DNA from: an uncultured Bacilli bacterium
GTDB taxonomy: Bacteria > Bacillota_I > Bacilli_A > RF39 > UBA660
Assembly: GCA_934085565.1 (NCBI GenBank)
Contig: CAKOHG010000002.1
Coordinates: 1 to 64,000 of the forward strand
Length of the DNA: 64,000 nt
Direction of reading: 5' to 3'
Shown here piece after piece: positions 33,723 through 44,189 of the stretch. The number at the start of each line of letters is the position of its first letter. Position 1 is the first letter of the stretch. Made by a program: the position numbers and the translations under genes. Under the pieces are notes generated by a model, which did not search any database, had not been told where the DNA came from, and saw only the letters and a list, made by a program, of their open reading frames with translations.

Positions 33723-35735
33723 TTAGTCTACTTTTATTTCAAAAGGACTATTCGCCGTACCTATTCCTCCACTTATCTGAGCTTCAGATGAGAGATTGAT
33801 AACCGCGCGAACACCAAAACTAGACGTAACCCAGTGGTAACCGTATAGATAGCCTTCACTAGGCAATTCAAAACCATACGCCGCCAGCGCACCTGTATAG
33901 AAAAAGCTCGGAGACAACGTCCAGTATGTATTCGTACTATATGTATAAGCAGATTTATTAATATAACCATCTGCATATCCAGAAAGCATTAATTCATCTA
34001 CTGTTATTAAACCAATTGGATAGGTTAAAGCTTTATTTCCTTTTTCACTAGTACTTAATGTAAATAAGTCATTGGTTTGAGGACATTTTAAAGTTGGTTG
34101 TTTGGTTTGATAATATCTACGATATGGTCCATAGTTGGTATTAGATCCTGTAGCTGTATAACCATTTCCTGAATAAACACTTCTATCATTACAGAATCCA
34201 GCATCTGCTACTACTGATTCATTACTTGTTCCTAAGATATTATTTTTATACCAATCATCTAATACTTTTTTAATATTACTGTCATTTTCATTTGCCGTTG
34301 TTTTTTCATAACTTTCATTTAAAGTACTTCCATACATATATCCATTATACGCTGGATTATCTCTTTTGGTATTAAATGCTGTACTTGATTTTATATTTAA
34401 TCCTGTACCACTGGCATTTGCAGTTGTACCAGCATATAAAAGTCTAACACTGCCATCACCATTGATACGAATAATTCTCCAATAAGCTCCGGCATATTTT
34501 ACGTAATTGTTATTTACAGAACCACGATAATAATAGCTTATACCATCATCATCTTCCATTTGATATATACCTTTATCTGATTTGTCGCTTTCACGCTCAG
34601 TTTGACTCATTAAATATCCTTTTAAATTATATCTTCTAGTTTTAATGGATGTTCCACCTGAACCAGTTGCTGTTCCATCAGTAATACTTGCACTTGTTAT
34701 CTCATAAATATTTGCACAATTTGCGGTATTCTTATAAACTGTTATAACATCAGATGAGTTCGTATTATAACCTGCACTACAGAAATAATATTTAGTATCT
34801 CCACCATATGTTAATGTTGTTGGATCTAATTGTTGTACATTCGTAATCGTATATTTTCCTGTTTCTGAATTAAAGGTATAACTTGAACCAATTGGAAGTA
34901 AAACGTATGAAGTCGATAAGTTTTTATATCTATCATCCGTTCCTTTTAAGGCTACTAGATCTGGATGAGGCATCGTTGCGGATGGACTACTTAAACTCGT
35001 TGCTTTACTTTCATTCCAAATAAGAATTGGAGCTGTTTTACTAAAATCAACTGTTTGCTTAGCCGCTATTTTTTGTTTAGATATTTCTGGTGTTGTTTGA
35101 TATTCATTAGCTAAAATCGCGTCTGCAAGTGTAGTATATCCTTGTTCTACTGGACTATAGTTACTTACTGAACCAATAACAACAACTTTTGAAGTAAATA
35201 AAGTATTCATGGCATCAGTATTTTCAACCGTAACATCTTCAGCAATCCATAATCTTAAATTGTAATCTACGCTATCACCAGCACCTAAAGCACCTTTTAC
35301 TAATGTCTTAGATGCAACAGCACCATCTATTGTTGTTTTAGCATCTTCTAAAGCACTTAATTTAGTAACACTTTCATTATTAAGCATTGAATTGATGTAT
35401 TTAAGAGGCATTGTGTTATCCTCAAGCATTTCTAGGTTTACGGTGTAACTAGCAAACAAATCACATGTATTAGTTATTGTAAAACTATATGGGGTTAACT
35501 TTTTACCATCTTCATCTAATATGGGATAAGCATTAGATAAATTAATATTATTTTTTTCATTCGTTAGTGACAAACTAAAGCAACTTGCCGCTACCTTATT
35601 CACACCTGTTTGAGTATAAGTTAATATCCAATAGGCGTAGGAAATACCGATAGTTCCCAATAGTACTATCAAAATTCCCATGATAATAAGGATTTTCTTT
35701 TTATTAGGATTATCCTTATTAAACAACTTTTTCAT
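33723..35735 (-). CDS. DGR2 target protein: anchored surface protein with variable C-terminal domain
   Basis: 670 residues. The N-terminus (KKKILIIMGILIVLLGTIGI, then SYAYWILTYTQTGVNKVAAS) resembles the signal/anchor and strand A of TasA/camelysin-type secreted proteins. A beta-rich domain follows to about 200. The core (about 410-600) has YYYRGSVNNNYVKYAGAYWR, YPIGLITVDELMLSGYADG and YWTLSPS, the same core as the DGR1 targets. The VR covers residues 607-644, with FGVRAVINLSSE after it. So DGR1 and DGR2 targets share the display domain but not the N-terminal domain. AGGAGTG precedes the ATG. Confidence 0.93.
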   Translation of the reverse strand: MKKLFNKDNPNKKKILIIMGILIVLLGTIGISYAYWILTYTQTGVNKVAASCFSLSLTNEKNNINLSNAYPILDEDGKKLTPYSFTITNTCDLFASYTVNLEMLEDNTMPLKYINSMLNNESVTKLSALEDAKTTIDGAVASKTLVKGALGAGDSVDYNLRLWIAEDVTVENTDAMNTLFTSKVVVIGSVSNYSPVEQGYTTLADAILANEYQTTPEISKQKIAAKQTVDFSKTAPILIWNESKATSLSSPSATMPHPDLVALKGTDDRYKNLSTSYVLLPIGSSYTFNSETGKYTITNVQQLDPTTLTYGGDTKYYFCSAGYNTNSSDVITVYKNTANCANIYEITSASITDGTATGSGGTSIKTRRYNLKGYLMSQTERESDKSDKGIYQMEDDDGISYYYRGSVNNNYVKYAGAYWRIIRINGDGSVRLLYAGTTANASGTGLNIKSSTAFNTKRDNPAYNGYMYGSTLNESYEKTTANENDSNIKKVLDDWYKNNILGTSNESVVADAGFCNDRSVYSGNGYTATGSNTNYGPYRRYYQTKQPTLKCPQTNDLFTLSTSEKGNKALTYPIGLITVDELMLSGYADGYINKSAYTYSTNTYWTLSPSFFYTGALAAYGFELPSEGYLYGYHWVTSSFGVRAVINLSSEAQISGGIGTANSPFEIKVD
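33804..33917 (-). other. DGR2 variable region (VR)
   Basis: 114 bp matching TR6 except at 11 template adenines. Template N codons have become Y, S, F and similar codons (NTGALAAN to YTGALAAY). The shared 3' end GGTGTTCGCGCG is GC-rich, like an IMH. Outside these limits the target and the cassette have no similarity. Confidence 0.96.
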
Positions 35736-35775
35736 AATTTTTTCACACTCCTAAATCACAAAAGACTTCTAAATT

Positions 35776-35802
35776 ATTATATTGTCCTTCTATCTTTTTC
35801 AA
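35776..35802 (-). promoter_or_regulatory. Candidate promoter of the DGR2 target gene
   Basis: Minus strand TTGAAA (35797-35802) and TATAAT (35776-35781) with a 15-bp spacer, about 40 bases before the ATG. The -10 is perfect and the spacer is short, so activity may be low or regulated. Confidence 0.4.
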
Positions 35803-36015
35803 TTGTAACAAATTAATAAATCAAAGTCCATATTACATTTTGTTTAAATCGCAAATTTTAGCAACAGATGTCAACTTTTGTAGAACAATTATATTAAATT
35901 CAACAATTTAAAATAAGTAAATAAAGATTAATTTTTTAAATTATTTTTATAATGGTAACTCTTTAAAAACATAATTATTCATGTTAAAATCATGAAAAGA
36001 AAGCGTGGTATGAAT

Positions 36016-38352
36016 ATGAAAGAAATTGTCTACATTACTCACAACAAAAATTCATTACTACGAACTTTAAGTGAATCTAAAACTTTACAACCGTATAAAG
36101 TTTACACATTAAAAGAATTTCTCGGTAATTTTCCCTATGAATACAATGAAAAAGCCCTAGATTTCATTATGAGCGAAGAAAATGTTATTTTAGAAGTTGC
36201 GCAAAAATACTTAGATAATATTATTCTTTATCCTGTCGAACAGATTGATACCGATAAAGGTATTTATTTAAAAAACTTAAAGAAAAAATTATTAGATAAT
36301 AAATTATTAAAAGAAAACAAATTATTACAAGAAAAATATAAAAATGTAAGCTTTAAAATTACAGAATACAATTATAGCCAAGAACTTTTATTTCTTTTAA
36401 AGGATTATGATATTGAAATCATTAAAAATGAGAACAATAATTATGTTCCTAAAGTATATTCTTTAAACAGTATCGAAGAAGAAATTGCTTTTGTCTTTGA
36501 ACAAATTATTTCTTTACTTCAAAAAGGAGTGCCCGAAAAAGATATATACTTGACGAATGTTCCCGAAGATTACATGAAATATTTAAAACGAATAGCAAAG
36601 CAAATGCACATTCCTTTAAATATAATATCCACGACGACTTTAGCCGAAACCTTTCTAGGAACTTTCTTTTTGAAAAATTTAAACCTAGATCCTTTGGAAG
36701 CTATAAAAAAAACAGAAGAAATCATAAAAGATGAAAATGATACTGAAATATATAATGAAATCGTTAATATTGTTAACAAATATATGCTTTTTCAAAACAG
36801 AAAAGAATTTATAAGTTATGAGCTTAAAAATACCAAAAGAAAAGAAAAAGCTTATAAAATTGGTATTCAAGTTGTTAATTACAAAACTCATTCTTTTAAA
36901 AAGGATGACTATATTTTCTTTTTATCTTTTAATTCAGATACTATTCCTAAATTTTATAAAGATGAAGATTATTTTGAAGATAACATTAAACAAAAAATAC
37001 ATTTTGACACAACCACTGATAAAAATATTAAAGAAAAGAAATTTATTGAAAACTTAATTACTAGTTATCCACATATCTTTATTACTTTTAAGAAAAACAC
37101 CTTAAAAAAAGAAGTTTATCCTTCTTCTTTACTAGAAAAGTATTCTATTGAACAAGGTCTTCTAAATTATAATATTTCTGAAGAATATAATGACTATATT
37201 CTTGGAAAACTTATGGATAATTATGTAAAATTTGGCACCGTTAATGATACCTTAATTAAGCTTTCTTCTAGTCACCCTATTTCTTATCAAACTTATGAAA
37301 ATGAATATAAAGTTATTAACAATGAAAAATTGATGAGTTATTTAAAAAACAAACTAGTCTTATCTTACACGCAGATGAATGATTTTTTAGCTTGCCCTTT
37401 CTCCTTTTATCTTAAATATATTTTAAAATTAAGCCCTTATGAAGAAACCTTTAATACAACAATAGGTACTATTTTTCATAAAATTTTAGAACTTAAAGAT
37501 GAAGAAGAATTCGATTATGACTATACTTTTCAACACATTATCAAAGATTATGATTTTACTTTTAAAGAAGAAATGATTTTACAAAATTTAAAAGAAGAAT
37601 TTAGAAATACGTTAAATCTTTTACAAGAAAGAGAAAAGTTTACAGAATTAAAGGAAAGAGAATTTGAAAAAGAAATTATAGTACCTATGAATGGAAAAAT
37701 TCCCGTGACTTTTAAGGGAAAAATTGACGCTTTATACTATAATTCTGAAAGTAAAATTTTTAAAATCATTGATTACAAATCAGGAATGCCTTTTTTAGAT
37801 GCTTCCATTATGCCACATGGTTTTTCTTTACAACTTCCGACTTACTTATATTTATTAAAAAACGATGAAGACTTTAAGACTTACACTTGCGGTGGTTTTT
37901 ATCTTCAACCTTTATTTATAGATAAACAAAAATGTGAGAATAAAGTAGATTACGAGGTTACTAAGAAAAATGCTTTAAAAGCAATAGGTTACTCTAATAG
38001 TAATTTTGAGATATTAGGAAGTGTGGATAGTAGTTACCCTAATTCATGTCAAATTAAAAGTTTAAAAGTTAAAAATGATGGCGATTTTTATAATTATTCC
38101 AAAATTTTTGATAAAAACGACTTGAATACTTTATTTGATTTAGTGGACAATCTTATTCACTATACAATTGATGAAATAACAAAAGGTAATTTTAAAATCG
38201 AACCCAAAGTTTTAGATAACAAAAAAAATATTTCATGTGAATTTTGTCCTTTTAAAGATATTTGCTTTTATAAAGACAAAGATAAAGTCTATATCAATTC
38301 TGACAAAAACTTTTTAAAAAAGGAGGTGAAGAAAGATGGCATGGACGAATGA
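36016..38352 (+). CDS. addB: AddB-like exonuclease subunit with PD-(D/E)XK nuclease domain
   Basis: About 778 residues, shorter than the 1100-1170 of Bacillus AddB. The helicase-like N-terminal part lacks a clear Walker A. The C-terminal part has the RecB-type nuclease core: GTIFHKILE, then FKGKIDALYY, KIIDYKSG and QLPTYLYLL. Four cysteines likely hold an Fe-S cluster (ACPFSFYLKY early and CEFCPFKDIC late). It acts with AddA in end resection. The gene overlaps addA by 17 bases. The start is uncertain: ATG at 36010 or 36016 gives the best protein; the ATG at 35992 has no ribosome binding site. Confidence 0.85.
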   Translation: MKEIVYITHNKNSLLRTLSESKTLQPYKVYTLKEFLGNFPYEYNEKALDFIMSEENVILEVAQKYLDNIILYPVEQIDTDKGIYLKNLKKKLLDNKLLKENKLLQEKYKNVSFKITEYNYSQELLFLLKDYDIEIIKNENNNYVPKVYSLNSIEEEIAFVFEQIISLLQKGVPEKDIYLTNVPEDYMKYLKRIAKQMHIPLNIISTTTLAETFLGTFFLKNLNLDPLEAIKKTEEIIKDENDTEIYNEIVNIVNKYMLFQNRKEFISYELKNTKRKEKAYKIGIQVVNYKTHSFKKDDYIFFLSFNSDTIPKFYKDEDYFEDNIKQKIHFDTTTDKNIKEKKFIENLITSYPHIFITFKKNTLKKEVYPSSLLEKYSIEQGLLNYNISEEYNDYILGKLMDNYVKFGTVNDTLIKLSSSHPISYQTYENEYKVINNEKLMSYLKNKLVLSYTQMNDFLACPFSFYLKYILKLSPYEETFNTTIGTIFHKILELKDEEEFDYDYTFQHIIKDYDFTFKEEMILQNLKEEFRNTLNLLQEREKFTELKEREFEKEIIVPMNGKIPVTFKGKIDALYYNSESKIFKIIDYKSGMPFLDASIMPHGFSLQLPTYLYLLKNDEDFKTYTCGGFYLQPLFIDKQKCENKVDYEVTKKNALKAIGYSNSNFEILGSVDSSYPNSCQIKSLKVKNDGDFYNYSKIFDKNDLNTLFDLVDNLIHYTIDEITKGNFKIEPKVLDNKKNISCEFCPFKDICFYKDKDKVYINSDKNFLKKEVKKDGMDE

Positions 38353-41300
38353 GCAATTAACTGCGATTCATAAAGATGGCACTAATATCATTGTTTCCGC
38401 CGGAGCGGGTTCGGGTAAAACAGCCGTTTTATCTACAAGAGTTGTCGAAAAAATAAAAAAAGGAATTCATATTAATGAGCTTCTTATTTTAACATTTACG
38501 AATGCCGCAGCTGGAGAAATGAAAGAAAGAATTAAAAAAAAGATTAAGGATTTAAATAAACCTGAAGAACTTGATCTTTTAGAGTCTTCCTATATTACAA
38601 CTTTTGATAGTTTTGCCTTGTCTATTGTAAAAAAATATCATTATATTTTAAATATTCCTAAAAATATTTCTATTACTGACAGTTCTATTTTAAATTTACA
38701 AAAAAAGAAAATACTAGATAATATTTTAGATAAGTATTATGAAGAAAAAACTAATGAAAAATTTAATCGTTTAATCAAAGATTTTTGTTTTAAAGACGAC
38801 AAAAATCTTAAAAAGAGTATTCTTTCTTTGGCAAACAAACTAGAAATTAGGACAGATAGACAAGAATATATGTCTTGTTATTTTAATAAATATTATCAAG
38901 AAGATACGATTCATCTATACCTTTCAATGTATGAAAATATTTTAAAGGAAAATATTGAAGCTTTATTTTTAGAAGTTGAGTTACAAAGTAATTACTTTGA
39001 AAAAGATTATGAACAAAAAATATTAGATAATATTTCTGTTTTGAAAAAGGAATGTTCTTTAGATGAATTAATTGCTCTTATTAACAGTGTCAAAATTCCT
39101 AGCTCGCCTAGAAACAGTGAAGAAGAAACTAAACTGGCTCGTGAAAAAATAAGCGACTCTTTAAAAAATTTAAAAGATTTATGTGTCTATGGTTATCAAG
39201 AAGAGATAGTAGATACGATTAAAAAAACAAAAGGTTATTTAGAAATCATTTTTGAAATATTAGAAGAATTTTTCAAACAGTTACAAGAATATAAAAACAA
39301 ACATTATTGTTATGACTTTAATGATATTGCTCAAATGTCATTGAAAATACTAAAAGAAAATAATGACATTAGAGAGTATTTAAAACATTTCTTTAAAGAA
39401 ATTATGGTAGATGAATATCAAGATACTTCTGACATTCAAGAAGAATTTATTAATTTAATCAGCAATCATAATGTTTATATGGTAGGAGATATCAAACAAA
39501 GTATCTATCGTTTCCGAAATGCTAATCCTTATATTTTTAAAAATAAATATGATAAATATAGTCTCAATGAAGATGGCATAAAGATTGACTTATTAAAAAA
39601 CTTTCGTTCTCGTGATGAAGTACTAGAAGATATTAATACTATTTTTAACCCAATCATGACAAATAATATTGGTAATGCCGAGTATACAGTTTCTCATCAA
39701 ATGGTTTTTGGTAATACTTCTTATATTGAAGAAGGTGCCTCTTGTGAAAACTATCATATGGATATTTTAGAATATGAAATTAAAAATAAAGAATTTAGCA
39801 AAGAAGAAATAGAATTTTTTACAATTGCTCAAGATATAAAAAAAAAGATGGAACAAAAATACCCTATCTTTGACAAAGATAGTAAGATAGTTCATGAAGT
39901 TAGGTTTGATGATTTTTGCCTTATTTTAGACCGAAATTCTTCTTTTGATTTAGCTAAAAAAATTTTTGAATATTTTGGAATCCCTCTTTGTTTATATAAA
40001 GATGAAGTTTTAAATGAAGATACGGATATCTATTTATTTAAAAATATTTTGACACTTCTAATTGGAATGAAAGATAAAAATTATGAAAGTGAATTCAAAT
40101 ATGCTTTTACCAGTATTTTAAGAAGTTACTTATTTTCTAAAAGTGATGATGATATTTTTGAATATTTTAATAACAAACCTTTTTATGAGTCTTTGTTATG
40201 GCAAAAATTATATCCTCTTAGTCAAAACTTAAATCATCTTTCTTTGGAAGAACTGACAGAAGAAATATTGTCTTCTTTAGAATTTTATAATAAAACACGC
40301 CTTAAAGGGAATGTCTTAGAAAGTGAAATTCGTTTTGATACAATTTTAAATATTGCTAGCAATTTAGAGGAATTATCTTATGATATCTATGACTTTAAAG
40401 ATTATTTAAGTGAGCTTCTAGAAACCAATGAAATGATTAAATTTAATACGGGAACAAATAGTTCTAATGCGGTTAAAATTATGAATATTCATAAATCAAA
40501 AGGTTTGGAATTTCCTATTTGTTATTTCTGTGGTTTATATAAATCTTTTAGTAAAGAAGATTTAAAGGGTAATATTATTTATGACAATAATTTACCTATT
40601 TACATGCCAGATAGGTCTACTGGTATAAAAGAATCTATCTTAAAACTATTAATTCAAAACAAAATGACGCAGGAAGATGTATCCGAGAAAATAAGATTAT
40701 TTTATGTAGCTTTAACAAGAGCTAAAGAAAAAATGATTTTATTATTACCTAAAAATGAAAATAACGTGGAGTTAAAAGAAGATGGAATTGTCTATGAAAG
40801 TATTCGTAAAAAATATAATTCATTTGCAAGTATGCTTTACTCCATACCAAACACTTTAAAAATCTATAAGAAAGATATTAATGTGGAAAATCTTGATTTA
40901 ACTAAAAATTATCTTTTAAAAAAAGATATTAATCAAACTCTTATAAAACAAGGTGAAAAGATAGATTTTATACCATTTCATTTTGAAGAACAAGAAGTAA
41001 CTCGCAAAACATTTTCTAAAAAAATCAACCAGTTATTAACACCTAAAGAAGAGAAAAATATTGAACTAGGCTTAAAAGTTCATAAAGTTTTTGAAAATAT
41101 AGATTTTAAAAACTTTAAACCAGAATTAATTTCTGATTCATTTATCCAAGAGTTAGCTATTAATCTTTATCATCAAGATATTTTTAAAGATGTTAAAGAA
41201 ACTACTATTTTTCAAGAATATGAATTTATTTACAACGATGACAACACCGAGAAACATGGCGTCATTGATTTATTAATAGAACATCCTAGTCATATAGACA

Positions 41301-41446
41301 TCGTGGATTATAAATTAAGTGATGTTACAGATGAAAATTATTTGAAACAATTAAATGGCTATAAAGATTATATTCTTCAAAAAACAAATAAGCCAATTCA
41401 TTTATATTTATATAGTATTTTGGAAAAGAAATTATTAGAAATATGA
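38336..41446 (+). CDS. addA: ATP-dependent helicase/nuclease subunit AddA
   Basis: 1036 residues, somewhat shorter than Bacillus AddA (about 1230). UvrD-type motifs are clear: VSAGAGSGKTAVL (about 18-30), DEYQDTSDIQ, GDIKQSIYRFRNA, MNIHKSKGLEFPICYF and LFYVALTRAKEKM. The C-terminal nuclease domain has GVIDLLIEHPSHIDIVDYK. With AddB it unwinds and degrades double-strand ends and loads RecA. AGGAGGTGA precedes the ATG inside the addB 3' end. Confidence 0.95.
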   Translation: MAWTNEQLTAIHKDGTNIIVSAGAGSGKTAVLSTRVVEKIKKGIHINELLILTFTNAAAGEMKERIKKKIKDLNKPEELDLLESSYITTFDSFALSIVKKYHYILNIPKNISITDSSILNLQKKKILDNILDKYYEEKTNEKFNRLIKDFCFKDDKNLKKSILSLANKLEIRTDRQEYMSCYFNKYYQEDTIHLYLSMYENILKENIEALFLEVELQSNYFEKDYEQKILDNISVLKKECSLDELIALINSVKIPSSPRNSEEETKLAREKISDSLKNLKDLCVYGYQEEIVDTIKKTKGYLEIIFEILEEFFKQLQEYKNKHYCYDFNDIAQMSLKILKENNDIREYLKHFFKEIMVDEYQDTSDIQEEFINLISNHNVYMVGDIKQSIYRFRNANPYIFKNKYDKYSLNEDGIKIDLLKNFRSRDEVLEDINTIFNPIMTNNIGNAEYTVSHQMVFGNTSYIEEGASCENYHMDILEYEIKNKEFSKEEIEFFTIAQDIKKKMEQKYPIFDKDSKIVHEVRFDDFCLILDRNSSFDLAKKIFEYFGIPLCLYKDEVLNEDTDIYLFKNILTLLIGMKDKNYESEFKYAFTSILRSYLFSKSDDDIFEYFNNKPFYESLLWQKLYPLSQNLNHLSLEELTEEILSSLEFYNKTRLKGNVLESEIRFDTILNIASNLEELSYDIYDFKDYLSELLETNEMIKFNTGTNSSNAVKIMNIHKSKGLEFPICYFCGLYKSFSKEDLKGNIIYDNNLPIYMPDRSTGIKESILKLLIQNKMTQEDVSEKIRLFYVALTRAKEKMILLLPKNENNVELKEDGIVYESIRKKYNSFASMLYSIPNTLKIYKKDINVENLDLTKNYLLKKDINQTLIKQGEKIDFIPFHFEEQEVTRKTFSKKINQLLTPKEEKNIELGLKVHKVFENIDFKNFKPELISDSFIQELAINLYHQDIFKDVKETTIFQEYEFIYNDDNTEKHGVIDLLIEHPSHIDIVDYKLSDVTDENYLKQLNGYKDYILQKTNKPIHLYLYSILEKKLLEI

Positions 41447-41474
41447 AAAAAAAGATCCGTTTGAGATCTTTTTT
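41446..41474 (+). terminator. Rho-independent terminator after addA
   Basis: AAAAAGATC and GATCTTTTT pair around a short loop. The A and T flanks make it likely to work in both directions, which would serve the convergent gene ending at 41476. Confidence 0.8.
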
Positions 41475-41475
41475 A

Positions 41476-42123
41476 TTATAAATTTTCTAAAAAATCAATA
41501 GCTCTATTTTTAGTTAATACCGCATCGGTGCAATTTAAAATGCCACATAAAACAAAGTAAGCGCCTGCTATTTCAGTAATAATTAAATTACTAAATGGAT
41601 TAATGAATATTAAAATACTCATAAATATTTCAAGTAAGGCACTGACAAGAAGAAATAACCAACTTCTTTCTTCTAATAGTTTTAAACGAATAGCAAAATC
41701 AATCTTAATAACTGCCATATAAAGTATCCATATTCCTATAAAAATAGTAATAACTTGAGTGAAAGTAAATGGACTTATAATCGTTAATATTCCTAAAATC
41801 ACTCCTAATATACCATAAATCAAATTGAATCTAAACAAAGGAATTTCCCGACGTTTTAAGTAAGTATATATTAATACTCCGCCTAGAATAGTAATTAATA
41901 AACCAAAGATAATCCCTATAACAGTGACACTGACATCAGGATAAACTAAGAAGATAAGACCAACTAAAGTTAAGCAAATAGATAAAGCGATATCCATCCA
42001 CATAATTTTACTAAACAAACGGTCAATATCGGTCATTAATCTTTTCGTTCTTTTACGAAAAATATTTCTTAAGAATTGAAATTTTGGTTTACTTTCTTTT
42101 TTTTCATCTAAATCATTATACAT
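41476..42123 (-). CDS. DUF308 / HdeD-like membrane protein
   Basis: 215 residues with six hydrophobic helices in three pairs (ICLTLVGLIFLVYPDVSVTV, then YGILGVILGILTIISPFTFT, then LEIFMSILIFINPFSNLIIT). The repeated pattern of glycine-rich helix, short P-containing loop, helix is the DUF308 repeat. HdeD-type proteins are linked to acid resistance in enterics, but no role is set for Gram-positives. Confidence 0.78.
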   Translation of the reverse strand: MYNDLDEKKESKPKFQFLRNIFRKRTKRLMTDIDRLFSKIMWMDIALSICLTLVGLIFLVYPDVSVTVIGIIFGLLITILGGVLIYTYLKRREIPLFRFNLIYGILGVILGILTIISPFTFTQVITIFIGIWILYMAVIKIDFAIRLKLLEERSWLFLLVSALLEIFMSILIFINPFSNLIITEIAGAYFVLCGILNCTDAVLTKNRAIDFLENL

Positions 42124-42174
42124 TTTAACACCTTCTTGAGCTTATTATAGCATATCCCTTTCTTTTTTGCATTT

Positions 42175-42855
42175 TTATTCATCAATATGAAAAGGAGTGT
42201 TATCAAATTCTTTATCTATTAAAAATTCATGAATGATTTCTTCTTGATTTTCAATAGCCATTTCTTCAATACGGTCGACACGACATTTTTCGCTAAGTAA
42301 AATTGCTTCGATTTTCTTAACAGCATTTTCTACTTCATCGTTTACGACAACATAATTATATTTATTAATCTCATTTAATTCATTATAGGCAACTTTAAAG
42401 CGTTCAATAATTTGTTCATTGCTTTCTTTTCCACGTTCTTTGATTCTTCTTTTTACCTCGTTCATACTTGGCGCCATGATAAAAATCAAAATGGTTTCAG
42501 GAAACATTTCTTTAATTTGCTTAGCTCCTTGAACATCAATTTCTAAAATAACGTCTTTACCTTTAGCTAGTAATTCTTTTACTTCCGCTTTTGGCGTACC
42601 ATAATACTTACCGTACTGAACTTTAGCATATTCTAAAAAGTCATTGTTAGCAATCTTTTTTTCAAATTCTTCTGAACTAACAAAGAAGTAATCTTTACCC
42701 TCAATTTCACCTTCTCTTTTAGGTCGAGAAGTATAAGAAATAGAAACCGTTAAATTCTCATTTCTTTTTAAAAGTTCTTTAACAACCGTACCTTTGCCGG
42801 CACAAGTTGTTCCGGAAATAATAATTAATTGTCCTGTTTGTTTTTGTTTAATCAT
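42175..42855 (-). CDS. gmk: Guanylate kinase
   Basis: 226 residues. The P-loop is SGTTCAGKGTVVKELL, an uncommon variant of the usual GPSGxGKGT. SISYTSRPKREGEIEGKDYF is the GMP-binding segment and EIDVQGAKQIKE the Walker B region. It phosphorylates GMP to GDP. The ATG at 42855 overlaps the femX stop by eight bases. The C-terminal 25 residues are an extra acidic tail (ENQEEIIHEFLIDKEFDNTP). Confidence 0.94.
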   Translation of the reverse strand: MIKQKQTGQLIIISGTTCAGKGTVVKELLKRNENLTVSISYTSRPKREGEIEGKDYFFVSSEEFEKKIANNDFLEYAKVQYGKYYGTPKAEVKELLAKGKDVILEIDVQGAKQIKEMFPETILIFIMAPSMNEVKRRIKERGKESNEQIIERFKVAYNELNEINKYNYVVVNDEVENAVKKIEAILLSEKCRVDRIEEMAIENQEEIIHEFLIDKEFDNTPFHIDE

Positions 42856-44119
42856 TCTTTTCACTCATCACTTTCTTTACTTTTTGATTTGGCTTGTTAA
42901 ATATTTTAGCAAGTTCCCCATTAGAACGCATTTTTAAATATTTCTTTTCATTAAGTGGTAAATCAAATTCGCCAATATATTCATAAATTCGCGGATTGAA
43001 GCCAATCTTAAATTCATTAAGTCCTAGATAAGGATTTTCTTTAGAAAAATCGCCTGTTAAACCATTTAATTCGGCATAATCATAATTTTTCTGATAATAT
43101 TTTAATATTTCATCATGTAAATAGTAGTTCGCGTCAAAAGATTTATATTTTTTATCATAACCACTCATTAAAATTTGAATACGATTTTGATATTTAATGA
43201 CTAAAGCTCCAGCAATATAAACTTTATCCTTTTTGGTATTTAATTCGGTCGCAAATTTAACATCTTGTTTATAATTTAATATTTTTCGATCCGAATCCAT
43301 TTTTTTATTTAAATTACGTTTATTATTTTCTCTATTAAGTAAAGAAACTAAACGATTATTGGTTTCTAATTCTTTTTCGTAAAGTTCTCTGGAATTCATT
43401 AAAAATTCTTCTGAATCAATACTAACTAAAAATAAGTCAATCATATCATCTTTTTTAAAAACATTATAATAATCTTTATAATAATATTCATTAATAGTTC
43501 GTTTGTTTTTAATGAATTTTTGTAAAATATCAATGCCGGATTTTTCAGCTAATTCAATATGAAGTCCTTTATGATGAGCACGTCTAATTTTATTACGAGT
43601 ATTTTTAGATACACTATTCATAGAATAGTTTTTCAAAGAAACAACGGCACTAAAACGTGGTAATATGGATTCAAAATAAAGGTTATCTTTTAGTTTTTTA
43701 AATCCTGCTTTTGCCATAATTTCTAAGATATTGTAGTTCCAATTATATGTCTTTAAGCCACTTTCTTTATCAATTTCACTGATGGCTATTTCAGGATTAA
43801 TTTTAATAAAAACAACTTTTCTCTTTTTATAATAACTTTTTAAAAGCGTTGCAAACTCACTTACAATTTCTTGATTAAAATAGTCTAAAATAAAACCTTT
43901 AGGCGCATATCCATATTTGTAGCGCATTTTTAAATTTTTAAAAAGAATTAAACTAGCTGCCTTTAATTGATTATACTCATTAAACATACCAACCAGTTCG
44001 TATTCATATCCGTTTTCTCCCATCAAAAGAGCGTAGTTAAAAGTTTGATAATGTGTTCCTAATGGACTGTTTCTAACAAAAGCATTGAATTCATCGATGG
44101 TTAACTCTCTTATGCTCAT
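42848..44119 (-). CDS. FemAB-family peptidoglycan bridge aminoacyltransferase
   Basis: 423 residues. The N-terminal part (SPLGTHYQTFNYALLMGENG, then YEYELVGMF, LKMRYKYGYAPKGFILDYF) and the later RNKIRRAHHKGLHIELAEKS are typical of FemX/FemA double-GNAT proteins. A charged coiled-coil insertion (about 240-290) and YLHDEILKYYQKNYDYAELN, then GLTGDF follow. It adds amino acids from aminoacyl-tRNA to the lipid II stem peptide. The identity of the bridge residue is not deducible. Confidence 0.88.
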   Translation of the reverse strand: MSIRELTIDEFNAFVRNSPLGTHYQTFNYALLMGENGYEYELVGMFNEYNQLKAASLILFKNLKMRYKYGYAPKGFILDYFNQEIVSEFATLLKSYYKKRKVVFIKINPEIAISEIDKESGLKTYNWNYNILEIMAKAGFKKLKDNLYFESILPRFSAVVSLKNYSMNSVSKNTRNKIRRAHHKGLHIELAEKSGIDILQKFIKNKRTINEYYYKDYYNVFKKDDMIDLFLVSIDSEEFLMNSRELYEKELETNNRLVSLLNRENNKRNLNKKMDSDRKILNYKQDVKFATELNTKKDKVYIAGALVIKYQNRIQILMSGYDKKYKSFDANYYLHDEILKYYQKNYDYAELNGLTGDFSKENPYLGLNEFKIGFNPRIYEYIGEFDLPLNEKKYLKMRSNGELAKIFNKPNQKVKKVMSEKND

Positions 44120-44189
44120 GGTATCACCCCTTTTAGTTGAAATTTATTATATCACAAATGTTTAAATTGTAAAGTATTTTAAAAGCACA

